DNA of 64,000 nucleotides from Bradyrhizobium icense (GTDB lineage Bacteria > Pseudomonadota > Alphaproteobacteria > Rhizobiales > Xanthobacteraceae). Below the pieces are notes generated by a model, which did not search any database, had not been told where the DNA came from, and worked only from the letters and a program-made list of their open reading frames with translations. Location: contig NZ_CP016428.1 of the NCBI RefSeq assembly GCF_001693385.1, positions 4,898,001-4,962,000 of the forward strand, written 5' to 3'. The first letter of the stretch is position 1, and the number at the start of each line of letters is the position of its first letter. Positions 8,674-16,491 of the stretch are shown here, piece after piece. The position numbers and the translations under genes were made by a program.

Positions 8674-9909
8674 TTAGATTTTTCGCTCCAGCCACTTCAA
8701 CGCCCCTCTCCCTGCCACCGTCCCCGTCGCGAACGAGGCCTGCAGGAGATAGCCGCCGGTCGGGGCTTCCCAATCGAGCATTTCGCCCGCCGCAAACACG
8801 CCGGGCAAGCGGCGGAACATGAAATCGGCATCGAGTTCGTCGAAGGGTACGCCGCCCGCCGTCGAAATCGCGCGTGCGATCGGAGCTGTGCCGGTGAGTT
8901 CGAGCGGGACGGCGTTGATCAGTCGGGCGAGATCGGCCGGCGGCAATGACGACAGCGACAGGCCGTGTGCCTTGGCGGCCTCCTGCAGCAAGCCGATCGC
9001 AACAGGCGACAGATGCGCGGCCTTGCGCAGGAAGTTAGACAGGGATTGTTTGCCCTTTGGCGCCGATAGCCGTGCGATCAGGTCCCCTCTCTCAAGATCG
9101 GGCCGCAGGGCGACGTCGAGTGTCACGTGTCCAGAGCTGACAACGGCCATGCGCAATTCGGCTGATAGCGCGTAGATCGCACCGCCCTCAATGCCGGTGC
9201 GAGTAACGATGGCTTCGCCTCGCACGGTATGCGCTCCAAACGTCAACGTCACGCCCTTGAGCGGCTGGCCTTCAAAGCGGTCACGGAAGATTTCCGACCA
9301 GCCGACGGTGAAGCCGGAATTTGCCGGCCGAAGCGGAGATATCTTTACACGCTCCGCGGCGAGCGTTTCCGTCCACGTGCCGTCTGAACCAAGCCGCGGC
9401 CAACTCGCGCCCCCGAGCGCCAGCACGGTTGCGCGAGGCTCGACGACGAACGGTCCACCAGGCGTTTCAAAGCGCAGCCGGCTTTGCTCATCCCAGCCGG
9501 TCCAGCGATGGCGCAGCGCGAACTGCACGCCTTGCGAGACCAGCCGCCGTAGCCAAGCGCGTAACAAGGGCGACGCCTTGAAGGCTTTCGGGAACACGCG
9601 GCCGCTGGAGCCGACAAAAGTCTCCTGCCCCAGTGCCTCGCTCCAGTCGCGCAACGCCTGCGGCGGAAATGCTTCGATGGCGGCTTTCAGGTGCGGCATC
9701 GCCTCGCGATAGCGGGCAAGGAATTGCGGCAACGGCTCGCTGTGCGTGAGGTTGAGCCCGCCTCGCCCGGCCATCAGGAACTTGCGGCCGGCGGATGGCA
9801 TCGCGTCATAGACGCTGACCGCAGCGCCGCCTTGCGCGAGCACTTCGGCGGCCATCAGCCCGGCGGGGCCGGCGCCGACGATCGCGATGTTTTTGGAGTG
9901 CGATGACAT
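8674..9909 (-). CDS. BaiN/HI0933-like flavoprotein (NAD(P)/FAD-dependent oxidoreductase, TIGR03862-type)
   Basis: A 411-residue flavoprotein. The FAD dinucleotide motif IAIVGAGPAGLMAAEVLA is at the very N terminus, followed by GRKFLMAGRGGLNLTHSE, typical of the HI0933/BaiN family, ATVLALGGASWPRLGSDG in the middle and GVFAAGEMLDWEAPTGGYLL near the C terminus. Reactions in this family are mostly unknown; some members reduce bile-acid-like enones. The ATG at 9909 is chosen because the FAD motif begins nine residues later; a longer frame to 10008 would run through the neighbouring repeat. It is convergent with the DSD1 gene, with a gap of 45 bases. Confidence 0.85.
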   Translation of the reverse strand: MSSHSKNIAIVGAGPAGLMAAEVLAQGGAAVSVYDAMPSAGRKFLMAGRGGLNLTHSEPLPQFLARYREAMPHLKAAIEAFPPQALRDWSEALGQETFVGSSGRVFPKAFKASPLLRAWLRRLVSQGVQFALRHRWTGWDEQSRLRFETPGGPFVVEPRATVLALGGASWPRLGSDGTWTETLAAERVKISPLRPANSGFTVGWSEIFRDRFEGQPLKGVTLTFGAHTVRGEAIVTRTGIEGGAIYALSAELRMAVVSSGHVTLDVALRPDLERGDLIARLSAPKGKQSLSNFLRKAAHLSPVAIGLLQEAAKAHGLSLSSLPPADLARLINAVPLELTGTAPIARAISTAGGVPFDELDADFMFRRLPGVFAAGEMLDWEAPTGGYLLQASFATGTVAGRGALKWLERKI

Positions 9910-9934
9910 GAGGGAAGTGTAACCGTATCGACGG

Positions 9935-10033
9935 TTCGTAGGGTGGGCAAAGCGAAGCGTGCCCACCACTTTTACCGGCGTTCGGGATGCATGGTGGGCA
10001 CGGCGCAAAGTGCGCCTTTGCCCACCCTACGAA
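9935..10033. repeat. Palindromic intergenic element, copy 1
   Basis: Perfect 18-bp terminal inverted repeats, TTCGTAGGGTGGGCAAAG at 9935-9952 and its complement at 10016-10033, enclose a second 11-bp inverted repeat at 9958-9968 and 9992-10002. A third small hairpin, GGCGCA-AAG-TGCGCC, lies at 10002-10016. A closely matching copy is at 40680-40775. The element lies between two genes on the minus strand. Confidence 0.85.
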
Positions 10034-10043
10034 TTTGCGCGCA

Positions 10044-10961
10044 CTACAGCTTGATCCCCGCCCTCGCCGCGGCCTGCGCGACATACTTCTGCGTCTGCTC
10101 GAACGCGCCCTGCAGCGCCTTGGCTTTCGACACGTCGTCGATCTCGGCGAAATGTGCCGCAATCGCATCCGGCGTCCAGTCGGACTGGGCCAAGTTGATG
10201 CCTTCGGTCTCGATGATCTTGATCACCGCGAAAGAGCCGGCGCCCGCGCCCATGATGGTGCGGGTCGGTGCGTCCTCGCTGAGCAGATATTCCACCGCGG
10301 GCGTGATCGCCTCGGGCTTCATCAGCGCCAGCGCCTGCGGCGGCAGCAGTTCTTCCGTCATGCGGGTCGCCGCCGTCGGCGAGATCGTGTTGACGCGGAT
10401 GTTGTTCTTGCGGCCTTCCTCGGCCAGCACGTTCATCAGGCCGACCATGCCGGCTTTGGCCGCGCCGTAATTGGCCTGGCCGAAATTGCCGAACAGGCCC
10501 GACGACGAGGTGGTCAGCACGATACGGCCGTAATTGCGCTCGCGCATGCCTTCCCACACCGCCTTGCAGCAATAAAATGTGCCGACGAGATGGACATCGA
10601 GCACCTTGGCAAAGTCGGCGACATCCATTTTTCCGAACGACTTGTCGCGGAGAATGCCGGCATTGGCGCAGAGCAGATCGACACTACCCCACTCCTTCGT
10701 GGCTCGCTCGACCATCGCCGTGACTTGTCCGAACTTCGAGACATCGGCGCCGTCGGCCATCGCGGTGCCACCGCCCTTGCGGATTTCCTCGACCACGGCT
10801 TCGGCCGGCGTCAGCGAGCCGCCGGTGCCGTCCCGCGCACCGCCAAAATCGTTAACGACGACCTTGGCGCCGCGGCTCGCCAGCCCCAGCGCGTGCGCCC
10901 GTCCCAGACCATTGCCCGCGCCCGTGACGATTGCGACGCGTCCGTCAAACCTGATTGCCAT
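10044..10961 (-). CDS. SDR oxidoreductase, MFE-2-type 3-hydroxyacyl-CoA dehydrogenase-like
   Basis: A 305-residue short-chain dehydrogenase. The cofactor motif VAIVTGAGNGLGRAHA and the following KVVVNDFGGARDGTG are hallmarks of the peroxisomal MFE-2 / 17-beta-HSD4 branch, which oxidises (3R)-hydroxyacyl-CoA. The catalytic serine, tyrosine and lysine are in TTSSSGLFGNFGQANYGAAK. It carries about 50 more residues at the C terminus than classical SDRs. It lies downstream of the MaoC hydratase on the same strand, but a 150-base gap with a palindromic repeat intervenes. Hydratase plus MFE-2-type SDR would be a natural beta-oxidation pair. Confidence 0.82.
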   Translation of the reverse strand: MAIRFDGRVAIVTGAGNGLGRAHALGLASRGAKVVVNDFGGARDGTGGSLTPAEAVVEEIRKGGGTAMADGADVSKFGQVTAMVERATKEWGSVDLLCANAGILRDKSFGKMDVADFAKVLDVHLVGTFYCCKAVWEGMRERNYGRIVLTTSSSGLFGNFGQANYGAAKAGMVGLMNVLAEEGRKNNIRVNTISPTAATRMTEELLPPQALALMKPEAITPAVEYLLSEDAPTRTIMGAGAGSFAVIKIIETEGINLAQSDWTPDAIAAHFAEIDDVSKAKALQGAFEQTQKYVAQAAARAGIKL

Positions 10962-10989
10962 GTGTGGTATTCCCGGATTCTAGCTCTAT

Positions 10990-11098
10990 CGTCATGGCCG
11001 GGCTTGACCCGGCCATTCATCAAAAACAAGACTTTTTGAGCAGCGATGGATGGCCGGGTCAACTGCTTTGAAGATGCGCTTCGCGCTTTAGCCCGGCA
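10990..11098. repeat. Two-hairpin intergenic element with interrupted second arm
   Basis: The left arm at 10994-11016 is a perfect 9-bp hairpin, ATGGCCGGG-CTTGA-CCCGGCCAT. The right arm starts with GGCCGGGTCAA near 11051 and ends GCCCGGCAATGA near 11098, so the same kind of hairpin is present but about 30 bases are inserted in its loop. The CTTGA/TCAAG loop is shared with elements at 19026 and 52341. It separates the SDR from the MaoC gene. Confidence 0.65.
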
Positions 11099-11111
11099 AT
11101 GAAAGGGGAAT

Positions 11112-11591
11112 CTATTCGAAGTAGATCAGCCCGATCCAGTCGGCGACCAGCGCCGGCTTGTCCTCGCCCTCGATCTCGACGGTAACGTTGGTGCGCGACT
11201 GCAACTCTTTCGGCTTGCGCAGCTTGGCTTCAACAAGCGTAAAACGGCCGCGGACCCGCGAGCCGGCGCGGACCGGCGAGAGGAAACGCAGCTTGTCGAA
11301 ACCGTAATTGACGCCCATCGATGTGCCTTCGATGACCGGCATCACTTCATAGGACATGATGCTCATCAAGGACATCGTCAGAAAGCCATGCGCGATGGTA
11401 TTGCCGAACGCGGTTTCCTTCTTGGCCCTTTCAGGGTCGACATGAATGAACTGATGGTCTTCGATCACGTCGGCATAGAGGTTGATCCGGCTCTGGTCGA
11501 TCAGGTGCCACGACGACACGCCGATCTCCTTGCCGACCATGGCCTGATAGGCCTCAAACGAGACCGGCGGCTTCTTCCAGACTTCATTCAT
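11112..11591 (-). CDS. MaoC family dehydratase
   Basis: A 159-residue single-hotdog hydratase. The active-site motif ADVIEDHQFIHVDPERAK holds the expected Asp45 and His50 pair, followed by FGNTIAHGFLTMSLM, the usual substrate-cavity helix. Family members hydrate trans-2-enoyl-CoA to (R)-3-hydroxyacyl-CoA. Its ATG overlaps the TGA of the acyl-CoA synthetase gene by four bases (ATGA), which indicates translational coupling as the sixth gene of the valine-type operon. It may supply a hydration step for the operon's enoyl-CoA intermediates, although the product stereochemistry of MaoC enzymes differs from that of crotonases. Confidence 0.87.
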   Translation of the reverse strand: MNEVWKKPPVSFEAYQAMVGKEIGVSSWHLIDQSRINLYADVIEDHQFIHVDPERAKKETAFGNTIAHGFLTMSLMSIMSYEVMPVIEGTSMGVNYGFDKLRFLSPVRAGSRVRGRFTLVEAKLRKPKELQSRTNVTVEIEGEDKPALVADWIGLIYFE

Positions 11592-13324
11592 TGACTACTC
11601 TCCAGCCCGGCGGTCCGCACCTTCTGCAACTCCGGGAATTCTTCTTCGCGGAACTCGGCGCCGCGCAGCGCGTCACTGCGGTTATTATCATGTTCGAGCC
11701 GGCGCAACTGCACACGGCGGATTTTTCCCGAAATCGTCTTCGGCAGCTCCGTCACCAGTTCGATCTTGCGGATGCGCTTGAAGGGGGCAAGCCGGGCATG
11801 CAGGTGTTTGAAGATCGACAGCGCCGTCTCCGGCGTGCGTTCCACGCCTGATGTCAGCAGCACATAGGCCTTCGGAATAGCGAGCCTGATAGGATCGGGG
11901 CTGGGGACGACCGCAGCTTCAGCTACCCATTCATGTTCGAGCAAAACGCTTTCCAGCTCGAACGGGCTGATGCGGTAGTCCGACGATTTGAAGACATCGT
12001 CCGAGCGGCCGACAAAGGTGAGATAGCCCTCGTCGTCGGCAAACACCACATCGCCACTGCGATAGAGGTCGCCGTCCGCGCCGCTCAATTTGCCGTCGTC
12101 GCCTTGATAGCCCTGCATCAGGCCTGCGGGGCGTTCGGCGCCGAGCACGAGCGTCACCTCCCCTTCTTTGGTGACCTGGCCGTCATTGTCGGTGATCCGC
12201 ACCCGGTAGCCCGGCAACGGACGGCCCATCGAGCCGACCTTGACCTTCTGGCCTGGTGAATTGCCGGCCAGCGCCGCGGTCTCGGTCTGGCCATAGCCGT
12301 CGCGGATGGTCAGCCCCCACGCCGCCTTCACCTGGTCGATCACTTCAGGGTTGAGCGGCTCGCCGGCGCCGCAGACCTCGCGCAGGCTGACCTTGAAATC
12401 CGCGAGCTTCTCCTGGATGAACAGCCGCCACACCGTCGGCGGCGCGCACAGCGTGGTTACGCCGCAACGGCCGATCGTCGCGAGCAAGGCCTTGGCGTCG
12501 AAGCGCGGCTGGTTTACGACGAACACGGCGGCGCCCGCATTCCACGGCGCGAAGAAGCAGCTCCAGGCGTGCTTGGCCCAGCCGGGCGAGGAAATGTTGA
12601 GATGGACGTCGCCCGGCTGCAGGCCGAGCCAGAACATCGTCGAGAGGTGGCCAATAGGATAGCTGCGCTGGCTGTGCCGCACCAGCTTTGGCTTTGCCGT
12701 GGTGCCCGAGGTGAAATAGAGCAGCATCGGATGGTCGGCGCTGGTCGGTCCGTCGGGCGTAAACTCTTCTGAGGCGCTTGCGGCCTGCTCGTACGGAAGC
12801 CAGCCATCATGCTGCGATGTTGCACCGACCACGATGCGCACCAGTCCGTCGCTGCCAAGGCCTGCAAATTTTGCCACCTGATCCTGCGAGGCAACCACCG
12901 CCCGCGCCCTGCCCCGCTCGAGCCGATCGCGCAATTCATCGGATGTAAGCAGCGTGGTGGCAGGAATCACGACCACGCCAAGCTTCATTGCCGCCAGCAT
13001 GGTCTCCCACAGTGGCACGACATTGCCGAGCAGCAATAACAAATGATCGCCGCGCTTCAGTCCCTGCGCACGCAGGAAGTTCGCGACCTGATTGGAGCGG
13101 CGCGACAGCGTGGCGAAGGAAAGTTTTGTCTCCTTGTCGCCGGGATCGACGATCCAGAGCGCCGGGCGATCCCGGCTCTCAGGATTGCGCGCGAGCTCCG
13201 CGTCGAACCAGTCGAGCGCCCAGTTGAACGGAACCGGATCGGGCCAGCGAAATCCCTTCACGGCCGCATCGTAATCGGTGCGGTGCTTGAGCAGAAAGGC
13301 GCGCGCTTCCTGGAAGGTCGTCAT
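11588..13324 (-). CDS. Acyl-CoA synthetase (AMP-forming, medium-chain/acetyl-CoA synthetase-like)
   Basis: A 578-residue ANL-superfamily ligase. The phosphate-binding loop LLYFTSGTTAKPKLVRHS is near residue 225, the adenine motif is DGYGQTETAALAGN, the hinge region is DLYRSGDVVFADDEGYLTFVGRSDD, and the C-terminal catalytic lysine is in LPKTISGKIRR. It activates a carboxylic acid to its CoA thioester with ATP. Because it sits in the operon between mmsB and the MaoC gene, a short branched acid such as isobutyrate is a plausible substrate (inference). The ATG at 13324 has GGAG six bases upstream; the longer in-frame ORF would overlap mmsB. Confidence 0.88.
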   Translation of the reverse strand: MTTFQEARAFLLKHRTDYDAAVKGFRWPDPVPFNWALDWFDAELARNPESRDRPALWIVDPGDKETKLSFATLSRRSNQVANFLRAQGLKRGDHLLLLLGNVVPLWETMLAAMKLGVVVIPATTLLTSDELRDRLERGRARAVVASQDQVAKFAGLGSDGLVRIVVGATSQHDGWLPYEQAASASEEFTPDGPTSADHPMLLYFTSGTTAKPKLVRHSQRSYPIGHLSTMFWLGLQPGDVHLNISSPGWAKHAWSCFFAPWNAGAAVFVVNQPRFDAKALLATIGRCGVTTLCAPPTVWRLFIQEKLADFKVSLREVCGAGEPLNPEVIDQVKAAWGLTIRDGYGQTETAALAGNSPGQKVKVGSMGRPLPGYRVRITDNDGQVTKEGEVTLVLGAERPAGLMQGYQGDDGKLSGADGDLYRSGDVVFADDEGYLTFVGRSDDVFKSSDYRISPFELESVLLEHEWVAEAAVVPSPDPIRLAIPKAYVLLTSGVERTPETALSIFKHLHARLAPFKRIRKIELVTELPKTISGKIRRVQLRRLEHDNNRSDALRGAEFREEEFPELQKVRTAGLESSQ

Positions 13325-13334
13325 CAGGTCTCCG

Positions 13335-14222
13335 TTATTTCGCAGCGAGACTCCTAACGTGCTGGATAATCCCGGAAAAATCCACCCCGCCATGGCCGGC
13401 GGCGTCAAAAGCCTTGTAGATTTCCTGCGCGTGCTTGCCGAGCGGCGTCACGGCGCCCGCGGCCTCGGCCGCATCCTGCGCCAGCGTCAGGTCCTTGACC
13501 ATCAGGGCCGACGCAAAGCCCGGCTTGTAGCCGTTGTTCGCCGGCGAGGCCGGCACCGGACCTGGCACCGGGCAATAGGACGTCAGCGCCCAGCATTGGC
13601 CTGAGGAGGTCGAGGCGACATCGAACAGCGCCTGATGCGACAGCCCAAGCTTTTCGGCGAGCGCAAAGGCCTCGCCAACGCCGATCATCGAAATACCCAG
13701 GATCATGTTGTTACAGATCTTGGCCGCCTGCCCTGCGCCGGCGCCGCCGCAATGGACGATCTTCTTGCCCATGTTCTCCAGCGCTGGTCGTGCCGCCGCA
13801 AAGGCTTTGTCCTCACCGCCGCACATGAATGTCAGCGTCGCGCCTTTGGCGCCGCCGGTGCCGCCCGACACCGGCGCATCGACCGAGAGCATGCCGTGCT
13901 TGGCGGCCAGCGCGTGCGCCTGCTTCGCGCTTTCGACGTCGATGGTCGAGCAGTCGATGATCAGCGTGCCCTTGGACATGACAGGGACGACTTCGTTCCA
14001 GACAGTCAGCACATGCTTGCCCGCCGGCAGCATGGTGATGACCACATCAGCGCCCTTGACGGAAGCGACCGAACTCTCGGCGATCCCTGCGCCGTCGGCC
14101 TTGGCCTGATTACGCGAGGCTTCGACCAGATCGAACGCGGTCACCTTGTGGCCGGCCTTGACCAGATTGGCCGCCATCGGGCCGCCCATATTGCCGAGGC
14201 CAATGAATGCGATATTTGCCAT
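13335..14222 (-). CDS. mmsB: 3-hydroxyisobutyrate dehydrogenase
   Basis: A 295-residue beta-hydroxyacid dehydrogenase. The N-terminal Rossmann motif IAFIGLGNMGGPMAANLVKAG, the substrate-binding DAPVSGGTGGAKGATLTFM and the catalytic-lysine helix GAGQAAKICNNMILGISMIG are all intact, and KPGFASALMVKDLTLAQDAA matches 3-hydroxyisobutyrate dehydrogenases. It oxidises 3-hydroxyisobutyrate to methylmalonate semialdehyde with NAD, the substrate of MmsA in the same operon. It lies 32 bases after the hydrolase gene and 10 bases before the acyl-CoA synthetase start. Confidence 0.93.
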   Translation of the reverse strand: MANIAFIGLGNMGGPMAANLVKAGHKVTAFDLVEASRNQAKADGAGIAESSVASVKGADVVITMLPAGKHVLTVWNEVVPVMSKGTLIIDCSTIDVESAKQAHALAAKHGMLSVDAPVSGGTGGAKGATLTFMCGGEDKAFAAARPALENMGKKIVHCGGAGAGQAAKICNNMILGISMIGVGEAFALAEKLGLSHQALFDVASTSSGQCWALTSYCPVPGPVPASPANNGYKPGFASALMVKDLTLAQDAAEAAGAVTPLGKHAQEIYKAFDAAGHGGVDFSGIIQHVRSLAAK

Positions 14223-14254
14223 CTCGAATCCTCCGCTAAACTTTCTTGTTCTGA

Positions 14255-15328
14255 TCAGGGAAACTTCAGTTCGTCGGCGCCGATCTCAGCGAAGTAAGGC
14301 GCGACCATTTGCGGCGTCACGTCCTCGATCCGCGGTGGCGACCATTTCGGATTGCGGTCCTTGTCGATCACGGCGGCGCGCACACCTTCGCGGAAGTCGT
14401 CGCTGGCGAACACTTCCAGCGCGGCGCGATACTCCCGCACCAGGCATTCCTCCAGCGAGCGGGCGCTGCGCGCCAGCCGCAGCAATTTGAGCGTCACCAC
14501 CATGCCGCGCGGCGACTTTTCGTTCAGTGTCTTCAACGTCGCCTGCGCGAAGTCCGAGCCATCGCGCTGCAGCGCCGCGATGATGTCTTCCATGCGGTCG
14601 TGGAAGAACAACGCATCGATCTTCGCCTGCTGCGCGGCGACCGGCCCGGACGTCTCTCCGGTCGAAAAGCCGTCAATCAGTTTCCTGACGTCGGCCGACG
14701 TCGTGCCGGGTCGCACCTTCGTCAACGCCTCTCGCAAGGCCGGCAGCTTTGCTGAGGGCACTACCGCATCGGCAAACTTTGCATGAATGGCATCCGGGCC
14801 ATTCATGGTCTGCCCGGTCAAGCCGAAATAGGTGCCGATCTCGCCCGGCGAGTGCGACAACAACCAGGTGCCTCCGACGTCGGGGAAGAAGCCGAGGCCT
14901 ACTTCGGGCATCGCGAGTTTCGTCTTCTCAGTCACCACGCGGTGGCTGGCGTGCGCCGACAGCCCGACGCCACCGCCCATCACGATGCCGTCCATGAAGG
15001 CGACATACGGCTTTGGGAATTTCTTGATGCGGGCGTTGAGAATGTATTCGTCGCGCCACAGGATCTTGCCGAGATCGCCCTTCACTTTCGAGCTTTCCCA
15101 GAGCGCGCGGATGTCGCCGCCGGCACACAGCCCGCGCTCGCCGGCGCCTTCCAGAACGATCACGGCGACTGCGGGATCCGCCTCGAAGACATCAAGCGCC
15201 TTGTCGATGTCGTGGAACATCTCCAGCGTCACGGCATTGATCGCCTTCGGCCGGTTCAGCCGGAGGATGCCGGCCGAACCTTCCTTGCGCGCGATCAGGT
15301 CGCCGTCTGCAATGGCCGTATCCGTCAT
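14255..15328 (-). CDS. 3-hydroxyisobutyryl-CoA hydrolase (enoyl-CoA hydratase/isomerase family)
   Basis: A 357-residue crotonase-fold enzyme. It is longer than hydratases (about 260) and has the length and C-terminal extension of 3-hydroxyisobutyryl-CoA hydrolase. Diagnostic stretches are LNRPKAINAVTLEM, GERGLCAGGDIRALWE (oxyanion hole), MDGIVMGGGVGLSAHASHR and MPEVGLGFFPDVGGTWLL, which retains the E and D of hydrolases. It releases free 3-hydroxyisobutyrate for MmsB. Its ATG overlaps the acyl-CoA dehydrogenase stop by four bases. Confidence 0.9.
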   Translation of the reverse strand: MTDTAIADGDLIARKEGSAGILRLNRPKAINAVTLEMFHDIDKALDVFEADPAVAVIVLEGAGERGLCAGGDIRALWESSKVKGDLGKILWRDEYILNARIKKFPKPYVAFMDGIVMGGGVGLSAHASHRVVTEKTKLAMPEVGLGFFPDVGGTWLLSHSPGEIGTYFGLTGQTMNGPDAIHAKFADAVVPSAKLPALREALTKVRPGTTSADVRKLIDGFSTGETSGPVAAQQAKIDALFFHDRMEDIIAALQRDGSDFAQATLKTLNEKSPRGMVVTLKLLRLARSARSLEECLVREYRAALEVFASDDFREGVRAAVIDKDRNPKWSPPRIEDVTPQMVAPYFAEIGADELKFP

Positions 15329-16470
15329 CGCGCGCCCTCGATCAGCTTGCGCGACACGATCAGCCGCATGATTTCGTTGGTGCCTTCCAGGATCTGGTGC
15401 ACGCGCAGGTCACGTACGATTTTTTCGATGCCATATTCGCTGAGGTAGCCGTAGCCGCCGTGAAGCTGCAGCGCCTGGTTGGCGACCTCGAAACCGACAT
15501 CGGTGCCGAACCGCTTGGCCATCGCGCACAGCATGGTGGCGTCCGCGTCCTTGCGGTCGAGCGCCGCGGCCGCGCGCCAGACAAACGTCCGCGCCGCCTC
15601 CAGCTCGGTCGCCATGTCGGCCAGGCGGAACTGCAGCGCCTGGAATTCATCGAGGCGTTTGCCGAAGGCTTTTCGCTCTTTCATGTAGGCGAGCGACTTG
15701 TCGAGCGCGCTCTGCGCGCCGCCGAGCGAACACGCCGCGATATTGAGGCGGCCGCCGTCGAGCCCGGCCATTGCGATCTTGAAGCCGATGCCCTCCTCGC
15801 CCAGCCGATTCTCGACCGGTACGCGGGCGTTCTCAAAGATCACGGAGCGGGTCGGCTGCGCGTTCCAGCCCATCTTGCGTTCGTTGGCGCCGAACGAGAC
15901 ACCGGGCGTTTCGGCCGGAACGACAAGCGTCGAGATGCCGCCGGGCCCGTCGCCGCCGGTCCGCACCATCACGACATAGAGGTCGCCGCCGCCGGCACCG
16001 GAGATGAACTGCTTCTGGCCGTTGAGCACGTAGTGATCGCCGTCGCGCACGGCGCGGGTGCGCAGTGCCGCGGCATCCGAGCCGGAGCCCGGCTCGGTCA
16101 GGCAATAGCTCGCCAGCAGCTCCATCGTGCAGAGCTTAGGCAGCCACTTCTGGCGCTGGGTGTCGTTGCCATAGGCATCGATCATCCAGGACGCCATGTT
16201 GTGGATCGAGATGAAGGCAGACACCGTCGGGCAGCCGGTCGCCAACGCCTCGAAGATCAGGGCGGCGTCGAAGCGGGTCATGGCGGAGCCGCCGACGTCG
16301 TCCTTGATGTAGATGCCGCCGATGCCGAGGCTTGCAGCCTCGCGCATCACGTCAACAGGAAAATGCTTCTCCTCGTCCCAGCGCAGCGCATGCGGCGCGA
16401 TTTTCTCGGCGGCGAATTCGCGCGCCATGTCGCGAACCGCCATCTGGTCCTCGTTGAGAGCGAACTGCAT
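15325..16470 (-). CDS. Isobutyryl-CoA dehydrogenase-like acyl-CoA dehydrogenase
   Basis: A 381-residue FAD-dependent acyl-CoA dehydrogenase. LASYCLTEPGSGSDAAALRT and GQKQFISGAGGGDLYVVM are the two family signatures, and LHGGYGYLSEYGIEKIVRDLRVHQILEGTNEI contains the canonical catalytic glutamate in LEGTNEI (written here as parts of one C-terminal stretch, 15390-15480). Context within mmsA-mmsB and similarity to ACAD8 suggest isobutyryl-CoA to methacrylyl-CoA, with electrons passed to ETF. The ATG at 16470 is used; an in-frame TTG five codons upstream is less likely. It starts 21 bases after the mmsA stop. Confidence 0.88.
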   Translation of the reverse strand: MQFALNEDQMAVRDMAREFAAEKIAPHALRWDEEKHFPVDVMREAASLGIGGIYIKDDVGGSAMTRFDAALIFEALATGCPTVSAFISIHNMASWMIDAYGNDTQRQKWLPKLCTMELLASYCLTEPGSGSDAAALRTRAVRDGDHYVLNGQKQFISGAGGGDLYVVMVRTGGDGPGGISTLVVPAETPGVSFGANERKMGWNAQPTRSVIFENARVPVENRLGEEGIGFKIAMAGLDGGRLNIAACSLGGAQSALDKSLAYMKERKAFGKRLDEFQALQFRLADMATELEAARTFVWRAAAALDRKDADATMLCAMAKRFGTDVGFEVANQALQLHGGYGYLSEYGIEKIVRDLRVHQILEGTNEIMRLIVSRKLIEGAR

Positions 16471-16491
16471 CCCGCTGCCTGGCAATAAAGG

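Noticed and set aside
9910..10008. Longer start for the BaiN-like flavoprotein
   Set aside because: The added residues are encoded by the dispersed repeat at 9935-10033, and the FAD motif is normally at the very N terminus.
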